Positions 36,201 through 43,893 of a DNA stretch of 64,000 bases are shown here, piece after piece. The notes beneath the pieces are model-generated. The model saw only the letters and a list, made by a program, of their open reading frames with translations. It made no database searches and was not told the DNA's origin. The stretch comes from Lishizhenia sp965656535 (GTDB lineage Bacteria > Bacteroidota > Bacteroidia > Flavobacteriales_D > Crocinitomicaceae). Within the stretch, counting starts at the first letter, position 1. Every line of letters starts with the position of its first letter. Both the position numbers and the translations under genes were made by a program. The DNA is taken from positions 62,001 through 126,000 of the forward strand of contig CBFHKX010000003.1 in NCBI GenBank assembly GCA_965656535.1, written 5' to 3'.

Positions 36201-37723
36201 TTTATCAGGAGCAAGTAATGCTACTTTCGCAGAGTTTAGCTGGATTTACTAAAGGTGAAGCAGATACGTTAAGAAAAGCAATGGGTAAAAAGCAAATTGC
36301 TTTGCTCGAAAAAATGAAACCGCAGTTTATTAATCAAGGTGGTGAAAGAGGGCATGATAAAAAGGCACTTGAAAAAATTTGGACGGATTGGGAAGCGTTT
36401 GCTTCTTATGCTTTTAATAAATCTCACTCTACATGTTACGCTTGGGTTGCCTATCAAACAGCCTATTTAAAAGCAAATTATCCGGCAGAATATATGGCTT
36501 CTGTTTTATCCAATAATATGAACGATATTAAACAGGTTACTTTCTTTATGGAAGAATGTAAACGTATGCAAATACCTGTTTTAGGACCAGATGTGAATGA
36601 ATCTGAATTTAAGTTTACTGTAAATAAAGAGGGTGCAATTCGTTTTGGTCTTGGAGCGATAAAGGGTGTTGGTTCTGGACCTGTTACGGCTATCAAACAA
36701 GAAAGAGAAGAAAACGGACCCTTTAGGACTATTTTTGATCTAACCAAACGCATAAATCATAGATTATGTAATAAAAAAGCGTTCGAAAGTTTAGCTTATG
36801 CAGGTGGTTTTGACTCTTTTAAGGATGTGCATAGAGCCCAGTATTTTGTTGAGGATAACGGCAAAACATTTCTAGATAAAGCCATCCAATTTGGAAAAAA
36901 CTATCAAGAGAGCGAGAATAGTTCCCAGGCGTCATTATTCGGAGAAGTATCGGGTACAGAAATTCCTGCTCCTCAATTGCCAGAGGCTAATGAGTGGACT
37001 TCCATGTATAAGTTAAATAGAGAGCGGGAGGTTGTAGGGATTTTTATATCAGGCCATCCTTTGGATGACTATCGATTGGATATTGAATCTTTTTGTAATG
37101 GTAATGTTGGTATGTTAAATGATATGGACAAGCACGCAAATAAAGATCTGAGTATTGCTTGTATTATTACCGAATGTGAAGAGCGAACCACCCGAAATGG
37201 TGATCCTTTTGGAACCATGGTTATTGAAGATTATAACGATGGAACAAAGCTTTTTCTCTGGAGAGAAGATTTCTTAAAATGGAAGACGTTTATGAGCAAT
37301 AATCTATTTGTTTGTATCCGAGGAAAAATATTACCACATAAGTACCGTAAAGGGGAGTTCGAGTTTAAAATTTCCGGTATTGACATGCTTTCGGATATGC
37401 GACAGAAAAAGGCAAATAGCTTAAATTTAACGGTTAACTCCCAGTCTATAGATCAACGGTTTATTGAAGATGTTTATCGTTTATTTGAAGATAACCCCGG
37501 TACTTGCCCTGTAAAGTTTAAAGTTGTTGACGAGATAAATAAGTTTGAGGTTGAAATGCCTTCGAAAGGAATGCGTGTTGAGCTGAATGATTCTTTAATT
37601 AAGTCGTTAAAACATTTTGATTTAGATTTTATGATAAATGATTTTAAGAAGAAACCAATAGTAACTGATCAAGAATTAGTTTTAGCTGAATTTGATCCAG
37701 AAATAATGGAAGGAATAGAGTAG
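33224..37723 (+). CDS. dnaE: DNA polymerase III alpha subunit with N-terminal proofreading domain
   Basis: A 1499-residue replicative polymerase. Residues 1-215 are a DEDDh exonuclease: Asp6 and Glu8 in FDTETTG, an Asp at about 103-105 (GQNLDFDLN), His191 and Asp196 (HNATADVEA). A PHP domain begins at about 278 (HLHNHTQFSIL). The polymerase palm has PDIDIDFDD at about 704-712 and GPGRGSAAGS before it. The C-terminal OB-fold region is near IACIITECEERTTRNGDPFG. The exonuclease fusion is usual for DnaE of Bacteroidota and replaces or adds to DnaQ. No intein is present. It stands alone, divergent from the zinc-finger gene. A near-consensus -7 element, TATCTTTA, is at 33191-33198. Confidence 0.97.
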   Translation: MYIIFDTETTGLPKDFNASINDLENWPRCIQMAWQLHDDMGQLVEAKDFIVRPDGFDIPFESEQIHGISTALANNRGVDLDEMLIAFNNALEKASFLVGQNLDFDLNIVGAEFLRRKITPSKIFSESITILEDNKKVKRKDRVSIPTVLDTCTEVTANLCKIPGGRGGKFKLPTLTELHEKLFGEPFGEAHNATADVEATTRCFLELIRTNVFTTDELSVDEKYLDDFKAFNPSPIGSVGLTHLNLKAESAKLKEETSTVSSAEISKGLQILNDVEFTHLHNHTQFSILQSTIDVKGLIAHAAKLKQSSVALTDTGNMMAAFHFEKHTAAHNRGVRERRMEAEKNGEPFDEKEIMPIIGCEFNVCLDHTDKTNKDNGYQIVFLAKNKKGYHNLAKMASIAFTEGMYYVPRIDKKIIEQYKSDLICLTGNLYGEVPGKVLNVGETQAEEALIWWKEQFGEDLYLEIMRHGQEDEDRVNETLLKFSKKHDIKIVATNNTFYLNKEDATSHDILLCVKDGEQINTPKGRGRGYRYGLDNDEYYFKSTEEMKKLFADIPEAIITTNEIVSKVEHYPLAMDVLLPAFDIPEEFLDPLDKEDGGKRGENNYLRHLTYEGAKKRYGEVTEEIAERLDFELETVARTGYPGYFLIVQDFCQAARDMDVSVGPGRGSAAGSAIAYCTGITNIDPIKYDLLFERFLNPDRVSMPDIDIDFDDEGRGRIIDWVINKYGKNQVAQIITYGTMAAKSSVRDTARVLDLSLFEADRVSKLIPDVSLSKIFGLDEDKLAEKLKNNQDDINRANEMKRLAAGSDLTAEVVNHARKLEGTVRNTGIHACGVIITPSDITNYVPVSKAKDSEMYVVQYDNSVAEEAGMLKMDFLGLKTLTLIKDAIKFVKQRHNLDLVADEFPIDDQKTYELFQRGETVGVFQYESPGMQKYMKDLKPTAFADLIAMNALYRPGPIEYIPSFIKRKHGEEEIVYDVPACKEYLEETYGITVYQEQVMLLSQSLAGFTKGEADTLRKAMGKKQIALLEKMKPQFINQGGERGHDKKALEKIWTDWEAFASYAFNKSHSTCYAWVAYQTAYLKANYPAEYMASVLSNNMNDIKQVTFFMEECKRMQIPVLGPDVNESEFKFTVNKEGAIRFGLGAIKGVGSGPVTAIKQEREENGPFRTIFDLTKRINHRLCNKKAFESLAYAGGFDSFKDVHRAQYFVEDNGKTFLDKAIQFGKNYQESENSSQASLFGEVSGTEIPAPQLPEANEWTSMYKLNREREVVGIFISGHPLDDYRLDIESFCNGNVGMLNDMDKHANKDLSIACIITECEERTTRNGDPFGTMVIEDYNDGTKLFLWREDFLKWKTFMSNNLFVCIRGKILPHKYRKGEFEFKISGIDMLSDMRQKKANSLNLTVNSQSIDQRFIEDVYRLFEDNPGTCPVKFKVVDEINKFEVEMPSKGMRVELNDSLIKSLKHFDLDFMINDFKKKPIVTDQELVLAEFDPEIMEGIE

Positions 37724-37771
37724 TAGAAACACCTATTGTTTTGAGATCAAGCTATTCGCAAATAATATACT

Positions 37772-37796
37772 AAACAATAAACGATTTTTATTGTTT
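37772..37796 (+). terminator. Weak A/T hairpin after dnaE
   Basis: AAACAATAAA (37772-37781) pairs perfectly with TTTATTGTTT (37787-37796) around a 5-base loop. A proper T run is missing, so it may be a terminator for dnaE or a structure in the leader of the next gene. Confidence 0.4.
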
Positions 37797-37803
37797 GGTT
37801 TTC

Positions 37804-38328
37804 ATGTTACATCTGCTTTTATGTATTTCTATTATGCAATCTTCTATACTTGTTCTTTTTGATTCTAATCAAATAAATCCATCAAAAAACTGGAAAACTG
37901 TGAATGATGGTGTTATGGGAGGAAAATCAGAAGGTGATTTTGAGCTTACAGAGGAGAACCTAATTCATTTTAAAGGTTCAATTTCTTTAAGAAATAATGG
38001 AGGGTTTTCATCTCTTCGCTATTTATTAAATACTTCGGATGTTTCTAAATACAAGAAAATTAGGCTTACTATTCAAGGCGATGGTAAACAATACCAGTTC
38101 AGAATCAAAAATAAAGAAAATCCTAACTTTTCGTACATAACTTATTTTGATGCAAAACAAGAAGTTATAGAGCTTGAGCTTTCAGAAATGTATCCATCTT
38201 TTAGAGGTAGAAAGCTTAATCTAGAAAACTTCTCAGGCGGTACATTAACTGAAATAGGTTTTTTGTTTGGAAATAAAAAAGAAGAAAGTTTTAGTCTTAA
38301 GATTCAAAAAATAGAACTGTTAGAGTAA
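37804..38328 (+). CDS. CIA30 family protein
   Basis: A 174-residue protein of the complex I intermediate-associated 30 kDa family. Characteristic segments are WKTVNDGVMGGKSEGDF, HFKGSISLRNNGGFSSLRY, IRLTIQGDGKQYQFRIKN and ENFSGGTLTEIGFLFGNKKEESFSLKIQKIEL, which form a carbohydrate-binding-like jelly roll. A short hydrophobic N-terminus (MLHLLLCISIMQSSILVLF) may be a signal peptide. In bacteria the role is unknown. The eukaryotic members assist complex I assembly, but no complex I gene is nearby. The ATG at 37804 is preferred over an upstream TTG that lies within a hairpin. Confidence 0.85.
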   Translation: MLHLLLCISIMQSSILVLFDSNQINPSKNWKTVNDGVMGGKSEGDFELTEENLIHFKGSISLRNNGGFSSLRYLLNTSDVSKYKKIRLTIQGDGKQYQFRIKNKENPNFSYITYFDAKQEVIELELSEMYPSFRGRKLNLENFSGGTLTEIGFLFGNKKEESFSLKIQKIELLE

Positions 38329-38331
38329 TAG

Positions 38332-39414
38332 TTAGAATTCCCATTCCTTTCCATCTTTCCAAAAGATATAGTTTCCTGCACTAACTTCTATCTTAACTGT
38401 GTTTCCGTTTACTTCAAAAGGTGCTTGAAATATATTGGTGATTTTTGTTTCTTTTCCTTTATAGAAAGCACTAACACCTCCTAACACATTTCTGTAAGCC
38501 AAAATTTCATTCGTTAGCTTATAGTCTTCAGGGATAAAGTTTCCTATTTCGTAGATTTTGTTGCCGTCATACAAAAAAAATAGTCCAGCTTCTGTCCACA
38601 CCACAATGTTATCATTAGCTGTATAGGTGTCTGGCGAGTAGTTGCTTAGCTTTTTAATACTGCCATCTTTGTAATGCATTAAATTACCATTATTGTCTAA
38701 GTAAATAACAAATTCATTGGTTGCTTTATATTCAGGTACACGCATCGTTTCAAGATCCATAATTCTACCTTTTTCATATAGTGCAAACGTTTGATGGTCA
38801 GGATCATTAAAAGCAGAGAAACCCGTTCCGCTCTCATAGTCAATAGGCGTAAGTGCTACACCGATCTCAGTTATTTTACCTTTGTCAAAAATATAATTAA
38901 CTCCACCTAAACCTTGAAAACCAAAGGTGTTTACACCAAGTTTTTTTGGTAAACTAATGTCATTTAAACCATAAAAAACATCGTAAATACTGTCGTTATA
39001 ATATGCGCGTAGTGCGTTATCTCTTCTGTCAACATAAACCACTAAACTGTCGCTTACAATAAAATCTCTACCGAAATTAGTTAAGTGTTTTCGTTTCCCG
39101 TCTACCCACATAGATAAAATTGGACCAACAGACCACGCTACATGGTTAAAGCCAATTTCATATTTAGTAGCAGTGTTGGCTAAAAATACTTTTCCATGTT
39201 CTTTGTTATATACAAATAAATCTCTCTTGTGATCTTTATATACAATAAGCTTTTCAGAAAACTTAACTTCAGTAGGTGCTAAAAAGTCGAGCTGTTTTTC
39301 ATATCCATTTTCAAAGCTTTTAAAAAAACCAAGGTTTGTAGTAAACGGAAATACATCTTGCGAGAAAGATAAAAGAGTGAAAAGAGAGCAAATAAGAAAA
39401 ATAAGATATCTCAT
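38332..39414 (-). CDS. Secreted propeller-like protein of unknown function
   Basis: A 360-residue protein with a signal peptide (MRYLIFLICSLFTLLSFSQ, cut after SFSQ). An upstream in-frame ATG would put 18 residues before it, so the start was placed at 39414. The rest consists of repeated short beta units of about 35-45 residues that pair Tyr, Asp and Gly (DGKRKHLTNFGRDFIVSDSLVVYVDRRDNALRAYYNDSIYDVFYG). This suggests a beta propeller. No named family is recognised. It is convergent with the CIA30 gene, only 3 bases apart. Confidence 0.65.
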   Translation of the reverse strand: MRYLIFLICSLFTLLSFSQDVFPFTTNLGFFKSFENGYEKQLDFLAPTEVKFSEKLIVYKDHKRDLFVYNKEHGKVFLANTATKYEIGFNHVAWSVGPILSMWVDGKRKHLTNFGRDFIVSDSLVVYVDRRDNALRAYYNDSIYDVFYGLNDISLPKKLGVNTFGFQGLGGVNYIFDKGKITEIGVALTPIDYESGTGFSAFNDPDHQTFALYEKGRIMDLETMRVPEYKATNEFVIYLDNNGNLMHYKDGSIKKLSNYSPDTYTANDNIVVWTEAGLFFLYDGNKIYEIGNFIPEDYKLTNEILAYRNVLGGVSAFYKGKETKITNIFQAPFEVNGNTVKIEVSAGNYIFWKDGKEWEF

Positions 39415-39451
39415 GAATTTTATTAAGCAATTAATGTTCCAATTTACAAAT

Positions 39452-39482
39452 AAAAAAAGCATCTCCAATTTGAAGATGCTTT
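39452..39482 (-). terminator. Rho-independent terminator of the aminotransferase gene
   Basis: On the minus strand, AAAGCATCTTC pairs with GAGATGCTTT across a short loop and is followed by a T run. The stem lies 20 bases after the stop codon. Confidence 0.8.
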
Positions 39483-39501
39483 CCTCTTGCTTTTTTTTAC
39501 C

Positions 39502-40698
39502 TTAAACCTTGCCAGGATATACTTTTAATGCTTCTTTTAAACACTCAACAGCTTCTTTTAAGCTTTCTTTGTTTAGTACATAAGCAATTCTAGCTTCTTG
39601 TTTTCCTAGTCCTGGTGTAGCATAAAATCCGCTACATGGAGCCATCATTACAGTTGCTCCTTTGTATTCAAAATCTTCTAATAACCATTGACAAAATTTT
39701 TCTGTGTCGTCAACAGGGAATTTTGCTACACAGTAGAAAGCACCTTTAGGTTTAGGGCAAGTAACACCTTCTATTGCGTTTAACCCGTCTACCATTATGT
39801 TTCTGCGCTCTACATATTCGTCTACAACTTCTGTAAAGTATGATTGCGGGGTTTGCAATGCAGCTTCAGATGCAATTTGTGCATAGGTCGGAGGAGAAAG
39901 TCTAGCTTGGGCAAACTTTAATGCCGACTGCATTACTTCTTTGTTTTTCGTAAGCATAGCACCAATTCTTGCTCCACACATGGAGTAACGTTTAGATACA
40001 GAGTCTACAAGCACAACGTTCTGGTCTAATCCTTCTAAGTTCATAACACTAAAAGGTTGCGCACCGTCGTAACAAAATTCTCTATATACTTCATCTGCAA
40101 ATAGAAACAAATCATGCTTCTTTACAATATCTTTTAATTGCCCTAATTCTTCTTTACTGTAAAGGTATCCTGTAGGATTTCCTGGGTTACAGATTACAAT
40201 ACACTTCGTTTTATCTGTTATCTTTTTTTCAAACTCCTCAACAGCAGGTAATGCAAACCCATTTTCAATTGAAGAGGTTACAGGTACCACTGTTAAACCT
40301 GCTGCTACAGCAAAACCGTTATAGTTTGCGTAAAAAGGTTCAGGTATGATTATTTCATCTCCTGGGTTACAGCAAGACATCATTCCAAACAATAGTGCTT
40401 CAGAACCTCCTGTGGTAACAAGGATTTCTTCTTTCGTAACTTTAATTCCGTTTGAAGCATAATACTTTGAAAGACCTTCTCTGTAAGATTCAAATCCAGC
40501 TGAATGTGAATATGCAAGTACAGATATGTCAGAATTTTTAATTGCATCTCTTGCAACCTTGGGTGTTTCAATGTCGGGTTGACCTATATTTAAATGAAAT
40601 ACCATCTTACCGAGCTTCTTGGCTTTTTCTGCATAAGGCACAAGCTTTCTAATTGGTGACGCAGGCATTTGTATTGCTTTTTCTGAAATATTTGGCAT
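39502..40698 (-). CDS. PLP-dependent aminotransferase, class I/II
   Basis: A 398-residue aspartate-aminotransferase-fold enzyme. Markers are LNIGQPDIETP, the cofactor-holding CNPGNPTGYLYS, ADEVYREFCYDG and the Schiff-base Lys in VDSVSKRYSMCGARIG. The substrate pair is not set by sequence alone; aspartate/2-oxoglutarate or a broad specificity is likely. The start is put at the ATG at 40698. A TAAATTTG promoter element at 40727-40720 overlaps the longer start at 40722 and rules it out. A terminator follows. Confidence 0.92.
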   Translation of the reverse strand: MPNISEKAIQMPASPIRKLVPYAEKAKKLGKMVFHLNIGQPDIETPKVARDAIKNSDISVLAYSHSAGFESYREGLSKYYASNGIKVTKEEILVTTGGSEALLFGMMSCCNPGDEIIIPEPFYANYNGFAVAAGLTVVPVTSSIENGFALPAVEEFEKKITDKTKCIVICNPGNPTGYLYSKEELGQLKDIVKKHDLFLFADEVYREFCYDGAQPFSVMNLEGLDQNVVLVDSVSKRYSMCGARIGAMLTKNKEVMQSALKFAQARLSPPTYAQIASEAALQTPQSYFTEVVDEYVERRNIMVDGLNAIEGVTCPKPKGAFYCVAKFPVDDTEKFCQWLLEDFEYKGATVMMAPCSGFYATPGLGKQEARIAYVLNKESLKEAVECLKEALKVYPGKV

Positions 40699-40719
40699 AT
40701 TCTTAATTTTTTTGCACGC

Positions 40720-40727
40720 CAAATTTA
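40720..40727 (-). promoter_or_regulatory. -7 promoter element of the aminotransferase gene
   Basis: TAAATTTG on the minus strand, a perfect TAnnTTTG match 21 bases before the ATG. Confidence 0.5.
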
Positions 40728-40967
40728 AGTATACAGAACCAATTTTATTGAAGTTTTTCTAGAGAAAGCAAAAAAACTTCTGAATTAGCCAACCAATAGA
40801 CAATAAACAACGTTAATTACAGAGCAAGGGAATAACTTTTTTTGGTTTGAAAATTGCACAACGATTAGAAATTGCTATATTGCCGACTCAAAACAAAACA
40901 AAATAACGCGTATACGGAACATTTTACTCTTAACAATTTATTGAATATCATTAATTAATAGAGTACT

Positions 40968-41564
40968 ATGGATATGCTACAGCTTGAAGACCATGTTTTG
41001 GTTTCTAATTACATTAGCGGAGAGGAGAAGGCCTTTGAGACACTCTTGCTAAGACACAAAGATAAAATCTATAATTTTATTTACATGAAAATAAAAGATC
41101 CTGCACGGTCGCAAGATATTTTTCAGGATACTTTTGTTAAAATTGTGAATACGCTAAGAAAAGGTGCATATAACGAAGAGGGTAAGTTTTTACCATGGGC
41201 AATGCGTATTGCACACAATCTAGTTATTGACTATTTTAGAAAGGCTAATAAAGTAAGAATGATTTCTGAGACGAGCTATAAGACAGATGATTTCAATATT
41301 TTTTCAATTCTTAAAATAGAAGATGAAAATGTGCAGGAATCGTGGTCTAGAACTGAATTAGAAAACCAAATGGTTGATTTAATTGATCATTTACCGGATT
41401 CTCAAAAGAATATATTAAACATGCGAATTTTTCAAGAGATGTCTTTTAAGGATATTGCAGAAAAAGAAAATATTAGTATTAATACAGCTTTAGGTAGAAT
41501 GCGTTACGCTTTAATCAATATGAGGAAATTGATTGAAAAGCATGATTTAGTAACAGAAATTTAA
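40968..41564 (+). CDS. ECF-type RNA polymerase sigma factor
   Basis: A 198-residue sigma factor. Region 2 contains FETLLLRHKDKIYNFIYMKIKDPARSQDIFQDTFVKIVNTL and LPWAMRIAHNLVIDYFRK. Region 4 contains LPDSQKNILNMRIFQEMSFKDIAEKENISINTALGRMRYALINMRK. Unlike the sigma gene at 10.8 kb it has a complete start and no adjacent anti-sigma gene. The 245 bases upstream contain TATATTG near 40876, a possible -7 element with TTTG 20 or so bases further upstream, which would give a leader of about 85 bases. The regulon is unknown. Confidence 0.93.
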   Translation: MDMLQLEDHVLVSNYISGEEKAFETLLLRHKDKIYNFIYMKIKDPARSQDIFQDTFVKIVNTLRKGAYNEEGKFLPWAMRIAHNLVIDYFRKANKVRMISETSYKTDDFNIFSILKIEDENVQESWSRTELENQMVDLIDHLPDSQKNILNMRIFQEMSFKDIAEKENISINTALGRMRYALINMRKLIEKHDLVTEI

Positions 41565-41584
41565 TTTAAAGATAGGCAAGGAAT

Positions 41585-41619
41585 AAATAAGAGGTACAAC
41601 TAGTACTTCTTATTTTTTT
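41585..41619 (+). terminator. Rho-independent terminator of the ECF sigma gene
   Basis: AAATAAGAGGTAC (41585-41597) pairs with GTACTTCTTATTT (41603-41615), one G-T pair, and the T run reaches 41619. It overlaps the end of the convergent TrmH gene. Confidence 0.75.
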
Positions 41620-42290
41620 GCTCTAATTTTTTTGATTATTTCCTTTTCAATTCCGTCACCATTTCGCAGGATATTCTTACACCATTCAATTTTAGTTTCA
41701 ATTTGTTCATTCTTAGATAGTTTCCAGTTTAAGTTAGATTCTTCTAAACGCTGACGAACAGTATGCATTGTTAATGCAGCTGAAACTGAAACATTGAAAC
41801 TTTCTGTAAAGCCATACATAGGTAAATGAACATATCCGTCTGCACAGTCTAGAGCTTCTTGTGTTAAACCTTCTAGCTCCGTACCAAAAACAAGAGCCGT
41901 TTTTTGCGATAAATCTAAGTCATGTATGGTTATATTCGATTCGTGTGGTGTAGTAGCAATTATTTTATATCCTTTACTTTTTAGCTGTGATAGACATTCA
42001 TGCGTTGCATTTTCTGAAGTGTACTGATGTAAATTAACCCATTTACCTGCACCCATTGCAATTTCTCTGTCTACTTTATATTCATTTCTATCTTCAATAA
42101 CATGTAAATCTTGAACACCGAAACAGTCACAACTCCTCATAACAGCGCTCGCATTATGCAGTTGAAACATATTTTCTAATACAATTGTGAAATATCGGGT
42201 TCTTTCAGATGCATGTAAATCAAACATATTTTGTTTGCTTTTTGTAACAATATTATAAAAAGCTTCAAGTACTTTTTCTCTTTCTGTCAT
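41610..42290 (-). CDS. trmH: TrmH-type tRNA/rRNA 2'-O-methyltransferase
   Basis: A 226-residue SPOUT-class enzyme. Motif 1 is QLHNASAVMRSCDCFGVQDLHVIE, motif 2 ALVFGTELEGLT and motif 3 YVHLPMYGFTESFNVSVSAALTMHT, which together build the SAM-binding knot. The ERTRYFTIVLENM N-terminal segment is typical of TrmH, which methylates the ribose of G18 in tRNA. Length fits. A lone gene, convergent with the sigma factor and upstream of the HU terminator. Target base is inferred. Confidence 0.88.
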   Translation of the reverse strand: MTEREKVLEAFYNIVTKSKQNMFDLHASERTRYFTIVLENMFQLHNASAVMRSCDCFGVQDLHVIEDRNEYKVDREIAMGAGKWVNLHQYTSENATHECLSQLKSKGYKIIATTPHESNITIHDLDLSQKTALVFGTELEGLTQEALDCADGYVHLPMYGFTESFNVSVSAALTMHTVRQRLEESNLNWKLSKNEQIETKIEWCKNILRNGDGIEKEIIKKIRAKK

Positions 42291-42302
42291 ACTGTATAGA
42301 AC

Positions 42303-42330
42303 AAAAAAAAGGGAGCGTAAAGCTCCCTTT
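42303..42330 (-). terminator. Rho-independent terminator of the HU gene
   Basis: GGGAGC (42311-42316) pairs with GCTCCC (42322-42327). On the minus strand eight T follow. Confidence 0.88.
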
Positions 42331-42347
42331 CTTCTAAATAAACATAA

Positions 42348-42620
42348 TTAGTTTACTTTACCTTGTAAATCAGCTCCTGCTTTGAACTTTACAACGTTCT
42401 TTGCAGCGATTTGAATTTCTTTACCAGTTTGAGGATTTCTTCCTGTTCTAGCAGCTCTTTCAGAAACTGAGAAAGATCCGAAACCGATTAATGAGATTCT
42501 ATCTCCTTTTTTTAACGCATCAGCTGTTGCGTCAATGAATCCGTCTAATGCTTTTTTTGCATCAGCTTTTGATAATCCAGCGTTTGAAGCCATTGCCTCA
42601 ATTAATTCTGCTTTGTTCAT
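42348..42620 (-). CDS. HU family DNA-binding protein
   Basis: A 90-residue nucleoid protein. It has MNKAELIEAMASNAGLSKADAKKALDGFI, the GFGSFSVSERAARTGRNPQTGKEI arm hairpin and VVKFKAGADLQGKV. It dimerises and bends DNA with little sequence preference. The start is the ATG at 42620. A longer frame from 42725 lies upstream of the promoter and adds an unrelated hydrophobic piece. The gene has its own promoter and terminator. Confidence 0.95.
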   Translation of the reverse strand: MNKAELIEAMASNAGLSKADAKKALDGFIDATADALKKGDRISLIGFGSFSVSERAARTGRNPQTGKEIQIAAKNVVKFKAGADLQGKVN

Positions 42621-42641
42621 AGTTTTGGTTTTTTTTGTTTT

Positions 42642-42649
42642 CAAAATTA
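42642..42649 (-). promoter_or_regulatory. -7 promoter element of the HU gene
   Basis: TAATTTTG on the minus strand, a perfect TAnnTTTG match 21 bases before the ATG at 42620. Confidence 0.55.
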
Positions 42650-42924
42650 ACTGAAACAAATATATACGAATATCCGCATGAAACAAGGGATTGATGAAAA
42701 AAAATGAAAAAATGTTGATAAACACGTCAGTATGTTGAAAAAAATGGTGTTTTTCCTAATGTTTACAAGGGTTTAGACGTATTATTCCTTATTTATAGGT
42801 TTGTATTTGTTAAAAAAGTAGAATATTGGTCTACTTGATTCTAGGCATAATACGAGATTTATGATTTCTTTTTCTGTTTTTTAAACGTTTTAAAATATTA
42901 TTTTTGACGAAATTTTAATCAAAA

Positions 42925-43893
42925 TTAATAACCTGCTATTTTCCAGTCTGTTGGACTAAAACCAAGAATGAACTGCTCCGCTTTAAGTCGTTTTTTACCC
43001 TCTAGTTGTAATTCTTTAATTTCTAAAGATCCAGAGTTTAGAAGAACTAAGAGCGACTTATCTTTAATTATCAACTCAATATTTTGATGTTGGGTTGTTT
43101 CATCGCAAATGGAAGCAGAAAACACTTTTACAGTTTTTTCTAGGTTGTCTTTTATTCGAATTAATTTAAACCAAGCTGTAGGGTAGGGAGAAAGTCCTCT
43201 TATAAAATTATGTACCGTTAAGGCAGGCTGTTCAAAATTTATTTTACAATCGGGTTTAAATATCTTAGGAGCACTTTTTAATTCACCTTTTAATAACAGC
43301 GATTGTGCGGTTCTTTCAACTTCTCCTTTCGCAATCTTAAGAACAGACTGTAATGTGAGCTTTGCTCCAAGATGCATGAGTTTATCATGTAAATCACCAG
43401 CTGTATCGGTGTTTTGTATTTCAATGGCTTCTTGTTCTATTACTAAACCAGTATCAATTTCTTGTTCAATAAAGAATGTAGTAACACCTGTTTTTTCTTC
43501 TCCATTTATTACTGCCCAATTTATAGGTGCAGCACCTCTGTACTGCGGTAATAAACTTGCGTGTAAGTTTATGGTTCCTTTAGATGGCATATTCCAAACT
43601 ATCTCGGGTAACATCCTAAAGGCAACTACTACAAATAAGTCTGCATTAATTTCTTGTAACTCTTCTACAAAGCTTGTTTCTTTTAGATTGGCGGGCTGTA
43701 AACACCGAAGATTATTTGCTTCTGAAAATAGTTTTACAGCACTTTTATTAATTTTTTGACCTCTACCTGCTGGTTTGTCCGGCGCAGTTAGTGTTGCCAG
43801 AACATTAACATTTTCGTTTTCGTTTAGCGTTTTTAAAATGGTCACAGCAAATTCAGGCGTTCCCATAAAAATAATATTTATTTTTTGCATCAA
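42925..43893 (-). CDS. fmt: Methionyl-tRNA formyltransferase
   Basis: A 322-residue enzyme that formylates initiator Met-tRNA using 10-formyl-tetrahydrofolate. The N-terminal domain has NIIFMGTPEFAV, the catalytic-site INLHASLLPQYRGAAPINWAVINGE and TGVTTFFIEQEIDTG. The C-terminal OB-like domain contains RGLSPYPTAWF. Length is normal. Its ATG overlaps the MATE stop codon (ATGA), so translation is coupled. It is the last gene of a three-gene run with the MATE and RlmI-like genes. Confidence 0.96.
   Translation of the reverse strand: MMQKINIIFMGTPEFAVTILKTLNENENVNVLATLTAPDKPAGRGQKINKSAVKLFSEANNLRCLQPANLKETSFVEELQEINADLFVVVAFRMLPEIVWNMPSKGTINLHASLLPQYRGAAPINWAVINGEEKTGVTTFFIEQEIDTGLVIEQEAIEIQNTDTAGDLHDKLMHLGAKLTLQSVLKIAKGEVERTAQSLLLKGELKSAPKIFKPDCKINFEQPALTVHNFIRGLSPYPTAWFKLIRIKDNLEKTVKVFSASICDETTQHQNIELIIKDKSLLVLLNSGSLEIKELQLEGKKRLKAEQFILGFSPTDWKIAGY

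Noticed and set aside
40740..40790. Hairpin upstream of the ECF sigma gene as a riboswitch or terminator
   Set aside because: The A/T-rich GAAGTTTTT/AAAAACTTC pair has a long loop and no conserved core. It is not distinguishable from chance.
42621..42725. Longer HU protein from ATG 42725
   Set aside because: The extra 35 residues are unlike HU and a perfect -7 box lies at 42649-42642, inside this piece.
43355..43759. Plus-strand frame of 134 codons within fmt
   Set aside because: Shadow frame. The Cys- and Ser-rich composition comes from the reverse of conserved fmt codons.
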